A stretch of DNA of 64,000 nt, taken from Yoonia maritima. GTDB taxonomy: Bacteria; Pseudomonadota; Alphaproteobacteria; Rhodobacterales; Rhodobacteraceae. The stretch covers positions 62,001-126,000 of the forward strand of contig NZ_PVTP01000011.1 of the NCBI RefSeq assembly GCF_003003285.1. The letters are read 5' to 3'. A model generated the notes under the pieces. It was not told the DNA's origin. It was given only the letters and a program-made list of their open reading frames with translations, and made no database searches. Shown here piece by piece: positions 8,939 through 18,451 of the stretch (positions are counted from its first letter, which is position 1; every line of letters starts with the position of its first letter). The position numbers were made by a program, and so were the translations under genes.

Positions 8939-9917
8939 CCTTAGCCTCAAAACCCAGTGTCGCTGGATCAAAGACATAGTGCGCACCACAGAACTGACAA
9001 TCAGCTGTCACTGTGCCTTCTTCTGTCGTCATCGTTCCAATGTCTTTTGCAGAATAGATCGAAAGACTTTGGCGAACCCGATCATCAGAACATGTACATC
9101 CAAACTGAACCGGTTGCGCATCAAAAACGCGCGGTTGCTCTTCGTGGAATAGACGCAACAACAAATCAGTCGGCGTAACTGACGGGCCAATCAATTCAAT
9201 TTCCTCAACAGTATCAAGCAGCGCATTGGCACGTGTCCAATTTTCGGTTTCGTCATCGTTCAAAATGTCAGTGGCTTCCAGCAGACCGTCTTCGCCCGAT
9301 CCACCTTCGCCTTTTGCGAACGGAGACGCCTTTGGCATATGTTGCAACATAACGCCGCCTGCACGCCAATGCGTACCTTCACCCGGTATTTGCGATTGAC
9401 CGAATGTCAGGGAAAACCGTGTTGGAAGCTGCTCGGACTGCGCAAAATATGTTTCAGCGCAGGCAGACAAAGATGCACCAGAAATTGGCGTAACACCCTG
9501 ATAGGGAGTCATATCCTGACCTTGGTCGATCAAAATAGCAAAATACCCTTTGCCTATTTGACTAAACGCGTCGGCGTTCAAATCTATGTTTTCTTTATCG
9601 TACGACGCATAGGCACGGACGCTTGCGGGCGCACCGTCTTCGCTTGGGCTATAATAATCAGTCGCAATCAATCGAACGGGGCCATCGCCACGTACCTGCA
9701 AAGACAGCTTCCAACGTGTTTTCATCGATTGGCCGATCATCGCGGTCAGCAAAGCCATTTCGGCGACCATGCCTTCGATCATCGGTGGATAGTCATGCTG
9801 AGAAAGCACTTGTTCCAGCACGCCATCAAGCCGCGCCACCCGTCCACGGATGTCGGATGCATCAAGTTGAAAAGGCAGGACGGTATCGTCCCAAGCGATT
9901 TTGGCGCTGAGGCTCAT
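8925..9917 (-). CDS. hslO: Hsp33 redox-regulated chaperone
   Basis: A 330-residue cytoplasmic holdase activated by oxidation. The C-terminus carries the four-cysteine zinc centre: CTCSDDR near residue 270 and CQFCGAHY near residue 305. These form the CxC and CxxC pairs whose oxidation releases zinc and exposes the chaperone surface. The N-terminal domain matches Hsp33 (LTAMIGQSMK, KLSLQVRGDGPVRLIATDY). First gene of the leftward set hslO-Nudix-cca-lysE, with overlaps at each junction to cca. It is divergent from the Nudix gene at 9994, leaving about 75 bp for both promoters. Confidence 0.96.
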   Translation of the reverse strand: MSLSAKIAWDDTVLPFQLDASDIRGRVARLDGVLEQVLSQHDYPPMIEGMVAEMALLTAMIGQSMKTRWKLSLQVRGDGPVRLIATDYYSPSEDGAPASVRAYASYDKENIDLNADAFSQIGKGYFAILIDQGQDMTPYQGVTPISGASLSACAETYFAQSEQLPTRFSLTFGQSQIPGEGTHWRAGGVMLQHMPKASPFAKGEGGSGEDGLLEATDILNDDETENWTRANALLDTVEEIELIGPSVTPTDLLLRLFHEEQPRVFDAQPVQFGCTCSDDRVRQSLSIYSAKDIGTMTTEEGTVTADCQFCGAHYVFDPATLGFEAKDDGA

Positions 9918-9993
9918 AGGGTTTCCTTACATGTCAGGAATTGGCATACCGCGCCTATATAGTCAGGACAAGCCACGGTCCAAGGGGTAAGTG

Positions 9994-10431
9994 ATGATCA
10001 AACGCTATGGAAATAGCCCAAAACCGGGTCAAAACTATGTTTTGCGCCCCGGAGCCTATGCGATTTTGCCGCGCGATGGACAATTGCTGCTAACTTACCA
10101 AGGCGAGCCACACCATGAATTCCAACTTCCCGGTGGCGGTATCGACCCCGGAGAAAGCCCCATTCAGGCGTTACACCGCGAAGTATTCGAAGAAACTGGC
10201 TGGCGCATTGCGAAACCCATGCGGGTAGGGGTTTTCCGGCGGTTCGTTTATATGCCCGAATACGGAATCAACGCCGAAAAAATCTGCCATATCTATCTGG
10301 CCCGCCCCGTGCGACCACATGGCCCCCCATCAGAGGCAGGCCATGAAGCCGTGTGGATGAACCCACGCGACGCCGTTCAAGAAATCGCAAACGATGGCGA
10401 CGCCGCGTTTATCGCTGGGTTAATCGATTAG
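9994..10431 (+). CDS. Nudix hydrolase
   Basis: A 145-residue single-domain Nudix hydrolase. The box GGGIDPGES...REVFEETGW (about residues 46-68) has the required glutamates. The N-terminal RPGAYAILPRDGQLLLTYQ segment is typical of MutT-like or ADP-sugar-type enzymes, so the substrate is uncertain. I use the ATG at 9994 because AGGGG sits six bases upstream; the GTG at 9991 is the alternative. The gene ends in a 12-nt tail-to-tail overlap with the membrane protein gene at 10420. Confidence 0.87.
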   Translation: MIKRYGNSPKPGQNYVLRPGAYAILPRDGQLLLTYQGEPHHEFQLPGGGIDPGESPIQALHREVFEETGWRIAKPMRVGVFRRFVYMPEYGINAEKICHIYLARPVRPHGPPSEAGHEAVWMNPRDAVQEIANDGDAAFIAGLID

Positions 10432-11223
10432 CGGACGGCCTTCGATCAGGTGGCCATATAGCGTTGTCAGAACGCTGACGCCGACCATCAAGGTCACCCA
10501 TTGAACAAAGATGTCCACAACCATGCCAAGGATTGGGCTAAGTCCGTATAGACCTTGTGTTGCGACACCCGCAATCGCGCTGGCAAAGGCAATGATAAAG
10601 ACGATACCGAAAATCGTGCTGCTCATTTCTGCCGTGGCACGCCATGCATCCCCCATACTGATTGGCTTTCCTACTGCGACTGCTGGCAACGCCACCCCAA
10701 TCCGAAACCAAACATAAGATACGACAGCAACCAGAACGACCCCAATGATTACGCCTGCAACAAACACAGCATCCCCACCAGCAGCTGCAAACGGGATCAT
10801 GAATAAGGATGATATCATGCCGACAGCGAAAGCGACTAGTGCAATCAAAAAACCATAAAGAAGGCTGCGTCCCACATATGGCCAGATTGGACGGCCAGAC
10901 ACAGCAGGAAGCATGCCGCTGTATTCTTCAAGCAAGATAAACCGATGCCATGATACGGCCACCCACGCGGCCACAAATACGATAAACACCAACACGACCA
11001 ATGCGAACAGAAGAATGCCACCTCCGCCTTGCCCGATAAAATGCTCTGGTGGCACTTCACCTGTCATCACACGAAGCAGCTGACCATTATTCCCTACCAA
11101 CGCAGCGCCAGCGGCAACTATTACGAGGATTAACATCAGATAGGGCCCAACCGACACCCGAAGTGCCTGCCCCAAATTGCCGAAAATCATAGCAAACGCA
11201 TGCCGTATTATCTGAAAAGCCAT
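10420..11223 (-). CDS. Six-helix integral membrane protein, unknown function
   Basis: A 267-residue polytopic membrane protein that I cannot assign to a characterised family. It has about six long hydrophobic segments: near residues 20-45, 68-95, 118-150, 155-185, 205-225 and 232-255. A cytoplasmic-looking loop contains [13 protein letters not shown], and short Gly-rich loops join the helices. The start at 11223 ([16 protein letters not shown]) has AAGGGAA eight bases upstream. The frame extends to 11283, but those residues look non-coding. It is divergent from argG. The overall pattern recalls uncharacterised YciC/DUF975-like membrane proteins, but this is a weak analogy. Confidence 0.8.
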   Translation of the reverse strand: MAFQIIRHAFAMIFGNLGQALRVSVGPYLMLILVIVAAGAALVGNNGQLLRVMTGEVPPEHFIGQGGGGILLFALVVLVFIVFVAAWVAVSWHRFILLEEYSGMLPAVSGRPIWPYVGRSLLYGFLIALVAFAVGMISSLFMIPFAAAGGDAVFVAGVIIGVVLVAVVSYVWFRIGVALPAVAVGKPISMGDAWRATAEMSSTIFGIVFIIAFASAIAGVATQGLYGLSPILGMVVDIFVQWVTLMVGVSVLTTLYGHLIEGRPLID

Positions 11224-11359
11224 CAATAAATTCCCTTTTTTGGCGAATGGGGACTTCGTTACATGCGGCAAAGCATGCGTCAACGGTGCAATCCTTGCTC
11301 TATCGGCGGAAAACCGTTATCGCGCGAAGCTAATTACATCTGACATAAAGGCCCCTCGT

Positions 11360-12577
11360 ATGACTGCCCCTAAAAAAGTTGTTCTCGCCTATTCCGGTGG
11401 CCTCGATACATCGATCATTCTGAAGTGGCTTCAGACGGAATACGGGTGCGAGGTTGTTACCTTTACTGCTGATCTTGGCCAAGGCGAAGAGCTGGAACCA
11501 GCCCGCGCTAAGGCTGAAATGATGGGCGCAAGCGCCATCTACATCGAAGATCTGCGCGAAGAGTTCGTTCGTGACTTTGTGTTCCCGATGTTCCGTGCAA
11601 ACGCCGTTTACGAAGGCGTTTACCTGCTGGGTACATCCATCGCTCGCCCACTGATTTCCAAGCGTTTGGTTGAAATCGCCGCTGCCGAAGGTGCAGACGC
11701 GGTTGCCCACGGCGCGACAGGTAAGGGCAACGATCAGGTTCGTTTCGAACTGGCGGCTTACGCGCTGAACCCAGATATCCAAGTGATTGCACCTTGGCGC
11801 GAATGGGATCTGTCCAGCCGGACCAAACTGCTTGAGTTCGCTGAAAAGAACCAAATCCCTGTTGCCAAAGACAAACGCGGCGAAGCACCGTTCAGTGTTG
11901 ATGCAAACCTGCTGCACACATCTTCCGAAGGCAAAGTGCTGGAAGATCCGGCCGAAGAAGCACCAGAATACGTCTATCAGCGCACAGTGAACCCAGAAGA
12001 CGCGCCCGATACACCAGAAATGGTCGAAATCACTTTTGAAAAAGGTGATGCCGTTGCGATCAATGGCGAAGCAATGTCGCCTGCGACTATCCTGACCAAG
12101 TTGAACGAACTTGGTGGCAAGCACGGTGTCGGTCGCCTTGACCTCGTTGAAAACCGTTTCGTTGGTATGAAGTCACGCGGCATCTATGAAACGCCTGGCG
12201 GCACTGTCCTGTTAGAAGCACACCGCGGGATCGAACAGATCACGTTGGATTCCGGCGCTGGTCACCTCAAGGACAGCATCATGCCCCGCTACGCAGAGCT
12301 GATCTACAACGGCTTCTGGTTCTCACCAGAGCGTGAAATGCTGCAAGCCCTGATCGACAAATCCCAAGAGCACGTCAGCGGTACCGTTCGCGTGAAACTG
12401 TACAAAGGCTCTGCGACAACCGTTGCGCGCTGGTCTGATCATTCCCTGTATTCAGAGGCCCACGTGACCTTTGAAGAAGATGCAGGCGCATATGACCAAA
12501 CTGACGCCCAAGGCTTTATCCAGCTGAACGCGTTGCGTTTGAAACTGCTTGCTGCGCGGGATCGCCGCACAAAATGA
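11360..12577 (+). CDS. argG: Argininosuccinate synthase
   Basis: A 405-residue enzyme joining citrulline and aspartate with ATP to make argininosuccinate, the penultimate step of arginine synthesis. The PP-loop AYSGGLDTS is at residues 9-17. Further signatures are [26 protein letters not shown] and [14 protein letters not shown]. Length is normal for the family. The frame extends upstream to 11240, but the ATG at 11360 ([14 protein letters not shown]) is where family similarity begins. The SCP2-domain gene starts within its stop codon (ATGA at 12574-12577), so the two are translationally coupled. Confidence 0.97.
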   Translation: MTAPKKVVLAYSGGLDTSIILKWLQTEYGCEVVTFTADLGQGEELEPARAKAEMMGASAIYIEDLREEFVRDFVFPMFRANAVYEGVYLLGTSIARPLISKRLVEIAAAEGADAVAHGATGKGNDQVRFELAAYALNPDIQVIAPWREWDLSSRTKLLEFAEKNQIPVAKDKRGEAPFSVDANLLHTSSEGKVLEDPAEEAPEYVYQRTVNPEDAPDTPEMVEITFEKGDAVAINGEAMSPATILTKLNELGGKHGVGRLDLVENRFVGMKSRGIYETPGGTVLLEAHRGIEQITLDSGAGHLKDSIMPRYAELIYNGFWFSPEREMLQALIDKSQEHVSGTVRVKLYKGSATTVARWSDHSLYSEAHVTFEEDAGAYDQTDAQGFIQLNALRLKLLAARDRRTK

Positions 12578-12861
12578 CGCTTGATGAAATCACGGCCCTG
12601 CTGCAACGCGGGGTCGATCATGCGCCTCTAAAGGGCAGCCTAAAATTTGACTGCGGGGACGACGGTGTTGTTGTTCTCGAAGACAAAACAGCTAACAACA
12701 CTGATCGCGCGGCTGATTGCACGATCAAAATCACGCTGCCCAACATGGCGAAACTTGTCAAAGGCAAGCTGAACCCAATGACTGGCGTGATGACCGGCAA
12801 GCTCAAGGTCTCAGGCGATGCGCGTATCGCGATGAAACTAGGCGAGCTGCTGAAGTCATAG
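12574..12861 (+). CDS. SCP2 sterol-binding-domain protein
   Basis: A 95-residue small protein that is essentially one SCP2/sterol-carrier domain. The signatures are [20 protein letters not shown] followed by [21 protein letters not shown], ending LGELLKS. In bacteria such stand-alone domains are thought to bind lipids or other hydrophobic ligands; the ligand here is unknown. It starts by ATGA overlap at the end of argG, though I see no biochemical link to arginine synthesis. It overlaps the convergent sulfotransferase gene by 6 nt. Confidence 0.88.
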   Translation: MTLDEITALLQRGVDHAPLKGSLKFDCGDDGVVVLEDKTANNTDRAADCTIKITLPNMAKLVKGKLNPMTGVMTGKLKVSGDARIAMKLGELLKS

Positions 12862-13554
12862 CTTTCGCGCCGCAAGCCTTTCGTAATACGGTAGGGCTTG
12901 CGCGCATAATTCAGCCGCCTCACCCTCTAGTTCTGGTAGCGGCCCTTCGGCCCCAGCAAACCCCGTACTTTGATGCACAGCGTTGTACCAATGCGCCGCC
13001 CATACGCCATCTTCGGCGCGTGGCCCCGCTTTCCATTTCAGCATTGCGGGTTCAAATGGCAGGTCAATTGCTTCGCACAGCTTGCGCAACATCTTTTCCG
13101 GGTTCGTACGGATGTCGGCGCTATCGATGACATGTCCGCCAATTTTGTCGAACAAGGCTGCCTGCTGCGCGTACCCAATATCGTTGAAAGTCATTTCTTG
13201 GCGCTTTACGCCATACGACGCAATTACCCGCGCGGGATGCCGGATCAGATGTACGTTCACACATTCATTCGCCCAATCCAAAGGCATGCCATAAATCATA
13301 TGATGCGGCATGTGCTTCATATAAAAATGTGCCTTTTGAGCTGGAATAGAGTCTATGCAACGCGTGGCAACCTTTGCTGGATTGACCTCATGCGCTGCCA
13401 AGATTTCGTCGCGCATCGGATGATCCAAACCAGTCGCTGCCAGATAGGGCGCATAGAATGGTTCATCCCAAATGGCAAAGTCCGCGCGGTTTCCGAAGCT
13501 ATACATCATCGCCGTCGAAAGATTTCGAGGGCCAGACCACATTGCTATTCTCAT
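12856..13554 (-). CDS. Sulfotransferase-family protein
   Basis: A 232-residue protein with a sulfotransferase fold. The N-terminal MWSGPRNLSTAMMYSFGNR corresponds to the 5'-phosphosulfate-binding loop of PAPS-dependent sulfotransferases, and RHPARVIASYG near residue 110 to the 3'-phosphate-binding region. The DEPFYAPYL segment is characteristic of a bacterial subgroup often linked to class IV aminotransferases. It begins inside the stop codon of exactly such an aminotransferase (ATGA at 13551-13554), so the two are co-translated. Substrate unknown; true sulfotransferase activity is inferred only from motifs. Confidence 0.8.
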   Translation of the reverse strand: MRIAMWSGPRNLSTAMMYSFGNRADFAIWDEPFYAPYLAATGLDHPMRDEILAAHEVNPAKVATRCIDSIPAQKAHFYMKHMPHHMIYGMPLDWANECVNVHLIRHPARVIASYGVKRQEMTFNDIGYAQQAALFDKIGGHVIDSADIRTNPEKMLRKLCEAIDLPFEPAMLKWKAGPRAEDGVWAAHWYNAVHQSTGFAGAEGPLPELEGEAAELCAQALPYYERLAARKL

Positions 13555-14450
13555 GATCGATCCACCAATTCCTTGTAAAGCTCGCGCAAGCGCATCGTCA
13601 TTGGGCCAAGTTCACCCGTACCAATGGTACGACCATCAATGCTGCTGACTGGGGTTTGTGCACCGAACGTCCCCGTCAAAAACGCCTCGTCGGCGGAGTA
13701 GGTATCGACCAGACTAAAATTGCGTTCAAATACGGGGATATCGTTCGCGCGACATAGGTCTATCACCTTTTGTCGGGTGATGCCGTTCATGCAATAATCC
13801 CCTGTGCTTGTCCAAACAGCGCCTTTTTTTACAATGAAAAAGTTACAAGCATTCGTCGTATTCACAAAACCATTCAAGTCGAGCATCAGCGCCTCGTCTG
13901 CGCCGGCCTTTTGCGCGGCGATGCAAGCGAGGATGCAATTCAGTTTGGAATGGCTGTTCAGCTTGGGGTCTTGGGTCATGGGCAGACCGCGCAAATGTGG
14001 AACCGTAGAAAGCGTGATCGGACGCGGGATCTTAGGCTTTGAATGCTCCATGATTATCACGAACGTAGGGCCCGATTGCGACAGGCTTGGATGCTGAAAT
14101 GGCCGTATCTTAGTGCCGCGTGTGATCATCAGACGTGCGTGGGCGTCTGTGGTCATGCCATTCGCATTTTGTGTCTCTAACAAGGCTGAAATGACGCCTT
14201 TTCTGTCCAAACCGATATCTAGATCAACCGCTTTTGCGGCTTCAAACAAGCGGTCCATATGCTCGTCTAGAAACGCCCATTTTCCATCATACAGACGTAG
14301 CCCTTCCCACACACCGTCGCCCAACATGAAACCACTATCGTATACGCTAACCGTGGCCTGCGCCTTGGGCACGATTTGCCCATTCAGATAGATTAGGATG
14401 TCTTCATTCCGGGCATCTTCTTCGGCTTGGTGGGTGGTCACTTCGGTCAT
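13551..14450 (-). CDS. PLP-dependent class IV aminotransferase
   Basis: A 299-residue fold-type IV PLP enzyme (branched-chain or D-amino-acid aminotransferase, or aminodeoxychorismate lyase superfamily). VSVYDSGFMLGDGVWEGLRLYDGK is the usual N-terminal signature (about residues 31-54). The Schiff-base Lys is expected in the SHSKLNCILA segment. Where BCAT enzymes carry a Glu before the N-x-F motif, this one reads GFVNTTNACNFF, so a typical BCAT activity should not be assumed. The start at 14450 (MTEVTTHQ) has GGAG six bases upstream. It is translationally coupled to the downstream sulfotransferase. Confidence 0.86.
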   Translation of the reverse strand: MTEVTTHQAEEDARNEDILIYLNGQIVPKAQATVSVYDSGFMLGDGVWEGLRLYDGKWAFLDEHMDRLFEAAKAVDLDIGLDRKGVISALLETQNANGMTTDAHARLMITRGTKIRPFQHPSLSQSGPTFVIIMEHSKPKIPRPITLSTVPHLRGLPMTQDPKLNSHSKLNCILACIAAQKAGADEALMLDLNGFVNTTNACNFFIVKKGAVWTSTGDYCMNGITRQKVIDLCRANDIPVFERNFSLVDTYSADEAFLTGTFGAQTPVSSIDGRTIGTGELGPMTMRLRELYKELVDRS

Positions 14451-14582
14451 AGCGGGCTCCTTTGTTTGGACGCTAGGACAGGCCGCCAAATGTTCCAAGC
14501 GATAAACACCGCGTGAGATCACGTCGCCGTGCATTGCGCCAAAACCGCCAACAAAAGAGGATAGAGCAAAGAGGAGACGCCC

Positions 14583-15209
14583 ATGTTCAGAGCAATGATT
14601 GCCGCCGTTTTAATTGCACCAACCGCGCAAGTGGTTGCCGCAGAAGATATTCAAACCGCCACTGTAGCTGGGGGCTGTTTTTGGTGCGTCGAAAGCGACT
14701 TTGAAAAGATCAACGGCGTGATCGGCGCGGTGTCCGGCTATACCGGCGGGACGACCGCAAACCCGACCTATGAAACCATCAAAGGTTCAGGGCACTATGA
14801 GGCGGTCCAAATCACGTATGACGCGGACGTTGTCAGCTATGATCAGTTGCTGCATTTGTTTTTTCGATCAGTCGACCCAACTGATGCGGGCGGTCAATTC
14901 TGCGACCGGGGTGAAAGCTATCGCACGGCAATTTTCGTGTCTAACGCTGCCCAAAATGCATCAGCTGAGGCTGCCAAGGCTGCTGCCCAACGCGATTTGG
15001 AACAACGAATTGTTACCCCAATTCTGCAAGCTGCCCGGTTCTACGAGGCAGAAGCCGTCCACCAAGATTATTACAAAGGTAGCTCAATTGTTTTGACCCG
15101 ACGCGGACCAAAACGCCAAAGCGAAGCATATGCGTTTTACCGCGATGCCTGCGGGCGTGATCAACGTGTGTCAGAGCTATGGGGCGATGCTGCGCCGTTT
15201 GTGCACTAG
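14583..15209 (+). CDS. msrA: Peptide-methionine (S)-S-oxide reductase, exported form
   Basis: A 208-residue MsrA that reduces Met-S-sulfoxide in proteins. The catalytic GGCFWCVES motif starts near residue 30, preceded by a cleavable signal peptide (hydrophobic residues 5-18, Ala-rich cleavage region VVAAED). Family blocks [44 protein letters not shown] and AEAVHQDYY are intact. Most MsrA proteins are cytoplasmic, so this copy probably repairs periplasmic proteins. No msrB is adjacent. It ends convergently with the ribokinase gene, sharing CTAG at 15206-15209. Confidence 0.94.
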   Translation: MFRAMIAAVLIAPTAQVVAAEDIQTATVAGGCFWCVESDFEKINGVIGAVSGYTGGTTANPTYETIKGSGHYEAVQITYDADVVSYDQLLHLFFRSVDPTDAGGQFCDRGESYRTAIFVSNAAQNASAEAAKAAAQRDLEQRIVTPILQAARFYEAEAVHQDYYKGSSIVLTRRGPKRQSEAYAFYRDACGRDQRVSELWGDAAPFVH

Positions 15210-16072
15210 GACTGGAAAGCAAGAACCTCGGAAAGATCCGGGATTACGTCAGCCGTGCCGTGACGGGTGACCATTAGCGCGCTTGCTTTGGTCGCCTGCT
15301 CAATTGATTGTTCCATCGTCATTCCACGATCAAGCCCAGCAAGCACATAACCAGTGAACGTGTCGCCAGCCCCGGTCGTATCCACGGGTTCAACCTTTAT
15401 CGCGTCAAAATGCTGCTTGCCGCTTGTACCATACCAGTCTGCGCCATCTGCACCCAATGTCACGATGACATCACGCACGGGCAGGTCGTCGGGCGACTGA
15501 CCGGTTGCCTCGCGCAGTTGCTCGGCCTCGACAGCGTTCAGGATCAGAAAATCAAGATAAGGCAAAACCGCCATCACGCGATCCGGATCAAAGGGAGCAG
15601 CAGCATAGGCGACGTTCAGGCCCATCTGCTTACCCATGCTTGCTGCGGTGCGTTGTAGGTTTGTTTCGTTCTGAAGAACCAACCAATCACCAGTTTGTGC
15701 CTCGGCCATGGCCGTCTGTAAAACCGTCTGCGGAATTTCCACGTTCGCGCCAGGATGAAGCACGATTGCGTTTTCGCCATGCGGATCGACCATAATGATT
15801 GCCTGAGCAGTATCAGTGTCTAACACAGCGATATTTCGTGTATCCACACCATATTCAAGCAATCGATCTGCCGCCCATTCACCATCTTTTCCGACGGCAC
15901 CAATATGGTTTACACGCGCGGCAGCACGGGCGGCGGCGACCGACATGTTGGCCCCTTTGCCGCCCAAAAAGATCTCTCGGCCCGTGGAAGAAAGCGTCTC
16001 GCCCGGCTCCAAAATATGCGGAACCGAGAAAACGATATCTACGTTGATTGAGCCAAGATTCCAAATTGCCAT
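15206..16072 (-). CDS. rbsK: Ribokinase (PfkB family)
   Basis: A 288-residue PfkB-family sugar kinase, most like ribokinase (ribose to ribose-5-phosphate). The N-terminus has [27 protein letters not shown] (substrate lid region) near residue 38, and the C-terminal catalytic motif [12 protein letters not shown] with the base Asp near residue 242. The specific substrate cannot be proven because the PfkB family is broad. Its ATG overlaps the stop of the malic enzyme gene by one base (TAATG), so it is probably transcribed with it. Confidence 0.88.
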   Translation of the reverse strand: MAIWNLGSINVDIVFSVPHILEPGETLSSTGREIFLGGKGANMSVAAARAAARVNHIGAVGKDGEWAADRLLEYGVDTRNIAVLDTDTAQAIIMVDPHGENAIVLHPGANVEIPQTVLQTAMAEAQTGDWLVLQNETNLQRTAASMGKQMGLNVAYAAAPFDPDRVMAVLPYLDFLILNAVEAEQLREATGQSPDDLPVRDVIVTLGADGADWYGTSGKQHFDAIKVEPVDTTGAGDTFTGYVLAGLDRGMTMEQSIEQATKASALMVTRHGTADVIPDLSEVLAFQS

Positions 16073-18327
16073 TAATCGATCCTACATGCCGCGATAACTG
16101 CCATGTTCAAGATGTCGTTTACCGTCGACACTGTCGAGCAGATTTGAACAGGCTTACCGACACCTGACAAGATCGGTCCGATTACCGTTGCGCCAGCCAT
16201 CTCTTGCATCAGCTTAACAGAAATCGACGCCGAGTGTCGCGCCGGTACAACCAACACGTTAGCGGGACCTGTTAGTCGTGAAAACGGATAGTTTTCTTGC
16301 GCTTGGACATTCAACGCTACGTCAACCGTCATCTCGCCTTCGTATTCAAAGTCAACATTGCGACCGTCAAGAACGCTTGCCGCCACATGCATTTTTTCGG
16401 CTCGTTCCGAAACAGGATAGCCAAAAGTCGAAAACGAAACGAAAGCCACACGTGGATCAAGGCCAAGGTCGCGGGCAACGGATGCACCGCGCTCTGCGAT
16501 ATCGCCCAAGTCTTGCTCGTCTGGCCATTCGTGAACCAATGTATCCGTGATTAGGACGATCCGTCCTTTATGCAGCACTGCCGTAACGCCAACTGCCCCA
16601 TCATGCGGCTGTGCGTCAAAAACGTGATTGATCAGTTCAAGCACATGCGCAGATTTCCGCGTCGCGCCCGTGATCATCCCGTCGGCATGCCCATGAGCAA
16701 CCATCAAAGATGCGAACACATGTCGGTCACGCGCCGCCAAACGGTGGATATCTTGCCTATCAAACCCTTTACGCTGAAGGCGATGGTTCAAGAATTCTTT
16801 GTAAGTTTCAAGATGTTCGGTGTTCGCTGCGTTTACTACGGTCAGTTCAGCCACTGCGTCGCCCAACCCTTCGGCGGTCAGCTTTTCTGCGACGTCGCTT
16901 GCACGGCCAACAACCAGTGCTTTACCAAGCCCGGAGCGCTGATACAGCACAGCGGCCCGCAAAACGCGTGGATCATCACCTTCGGCAAATACCACAGTTG
17001 ACTGGTTTGACCGCGCACGTGCGTTCAGGCTGCGCAAGATCGAAGCTGTCGGATCCATCCGGCCCATCAAGGTGGCCTCGTAAGCATCCATATCGACAAT
17101 CGGACGCCGCGCGACACCCGTGCGCATACCTGCACGTGCCACTGCGGTTGGAATACGATGGATCAAACGTGGATCGAAGGGAGTTGGAATGATGTAGTCG
17201 CGACCAAAAGTCAGCTTTTTGCCATATGCCATTGCCACTTCGTCAGGAACGTCTTCGCGGGCGAGTGCAGCAAGCGCTTCGGCGCAGGCGATTTTCATTT
17301 CATCATTGATCGCACGCGCATGAATATCTAGCGCACCACGGAACAGATAAGGAAATCCAAGGACGTTGTTCACTTGGTTCGGGTAATCCGAACGGCCTGT
17401 CGCAACGATGGCATCTTCGCGGACGGCATGCGCGTCTTCTGGTGTGATTTCTGGATCAGGGTTCGCCATCGCGAAAATGACGGGGTTTGGTGCCATACTC
17501 GCGACCATATCTTGGGTAACGGCGCCCTTGGCGCTAACCCCAAGAAACACATCACAGCCCTTCATCGCGTCATCTAGGCTACGGGCATCAGTGTTTGCGG
17601 CATGTGCCGACTTCCACTGGTTCATCCCTTCAGTCCGGCCCTGATAAATCACGCCTTTGGTATCGCACATGATGCAGTTATCGTGCTGTGCACCCATTGC
17701 CTTGAGCAACTCAAGACATGCGATCCCAGCGGCACCTGCCCCGTTCAGCACGATTTTAACGTCTTCGATCTTTTTGCCCGACAAATGCAGCGCGTTCAAA
17801 AGACCTGCCGCGCAAATCACCGCCGTCCCGTGCTGATCATCGTGGAAAACGGGGATATCCATTTCCTCTTTGAGGCGCTGTTCAATGATAAAACATTCAG
17901 GCGCTTTGATATCTTCAAGGTTAATCCCACCAAACGTCGGCCCCATCAGGCGCACCGCATTGCAAAACGCATCGGGGTCTTCGGTATCAAGCTCGATGTC
18001 GATCGAGTTCACATCGGCGAACCGTTTAAACAGAACCGATTTACCTTCCATCACTGGCTTACTACCCAGTGCGCCAAGGTTACCAAGGCCCAAAACAGCA
18101 GTACCGTTTGAAATCACGGCAACCAAATTGCCCTTGTTTGTATAGTCATACGCAGTCGAAGGATCAGCGGCGATTTCCTCGCATGGGATGGCGACACCGG
18201 GGGAATATGCCAGCGAAAGATCGCGCTGCGTCGTCATCGGCACGGTTGCCTGAATTTCCCATTTGCCCGGGTTTGGCTGCATGTGGAATTGCAGCGCGTC
18301 TTCGCGGGTCATCTTCGTTTTGGCCAT
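16072..18327 (-). CDS. maeB: NADP-dependent malic enzyme, MaeB type (malic + phosphotransacetylase-like domains)
   Basis: A 751-residue two-domain protein that oxidatively decarboxylates malate to pyruvate. The malic domain (about residues 1-430) shows YSPGVAIPC, VLGLGNLGALGSKPVMEGK, the HDDQHGTAVI active-site region and the NAD(P) loop GAGAAGIA. The C-terminal third is the phosphotransacetylase-like regulatory domain typical of MaeB (VFAEGDDPRVLRAA, GMITGATRKSAHVLEL). The start at 18327 (MAKTKMTREDAL) has GAGGGGG about seven bases upstream. The gene is divergent from mutS. Confidence 0.95.
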   Translation of the reverse strand: MAKTKMTREDALQFHMQPNPGKWEIQATVPMTTQRDLSLAYSPGVAIPCEEIAADPSTAYDYTNKGNLVAVISNGTAVLGLGNLGALGSKPVMEGKSVLFKRFADVNSIDIELDTEDPDAFCNAVRLMGPTFGGINLEDIKAPECFIIEQRLKEEMDIPVFHDDQHGTAVICAAGLLNALHLSGKKIEDVKIVLNGAGAAGIACLELLKAMGAQHDNCIMCDTKGVIYQGRTEGMNQWKSAHAANTDARSLDDAMKGCDVFLGVSAKGAVTQDMVASMAPNPVIFAMANPDPEITPEDAHAVREDAIVATGRSDYPNQVNNVLGFPYLFRGALDIHARAINDEMKIACAEALAALAREDVPDEVAMAYGKKLTFGRDYIIPTPFDPRLIHRIPTAVARAGMRTGVARRPIVDMDAYEATLMGRMDPTASILRSLNARARSNQSTVVFAEGDDPRVLRAAVLYQRSGLGKALVVGRASDVAEKLTAEGLGDAVAELTVVNAANTEHLETYKEFLNHRLQRKGFDRQDIHRLAARDRHVFASLMVAHGHADGMITGATRKSAHVLELINHVFDAQPHDGAVGVTAVLHKGRIVLITDTLVHEWPDEQDLGDIAERGASVARDLGLDPRVAFVSFSTFGYPVSERAEKMHVAASVLDGRNVDFEYEGEMTVDVALNVQAQENYPFSRLTGPANVLVVPARHSASISVKLMQEMAGATVIGPILSGVGKPVQICSTVSTVNDILNMAVIAACRID

Positions 18328-18451
18328 TATCGTCCCCCTCGTTGGTTCGACAGTCATAACGGTTTACCGATTGTAGCTGCAACGGGTTCATTTCGGGGTT
18401 TCGTCGCTAACATTGCCCCGATAATGTCTGCCAGATGATGCGGGGGCATAA

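Noticed and set aside
11330..12124. 264-residue antisense open frame within argG
   Set aside because: Frame is an artefact of argG codon use; no motifs or ribosome site, and argG is clearly the coding strand.
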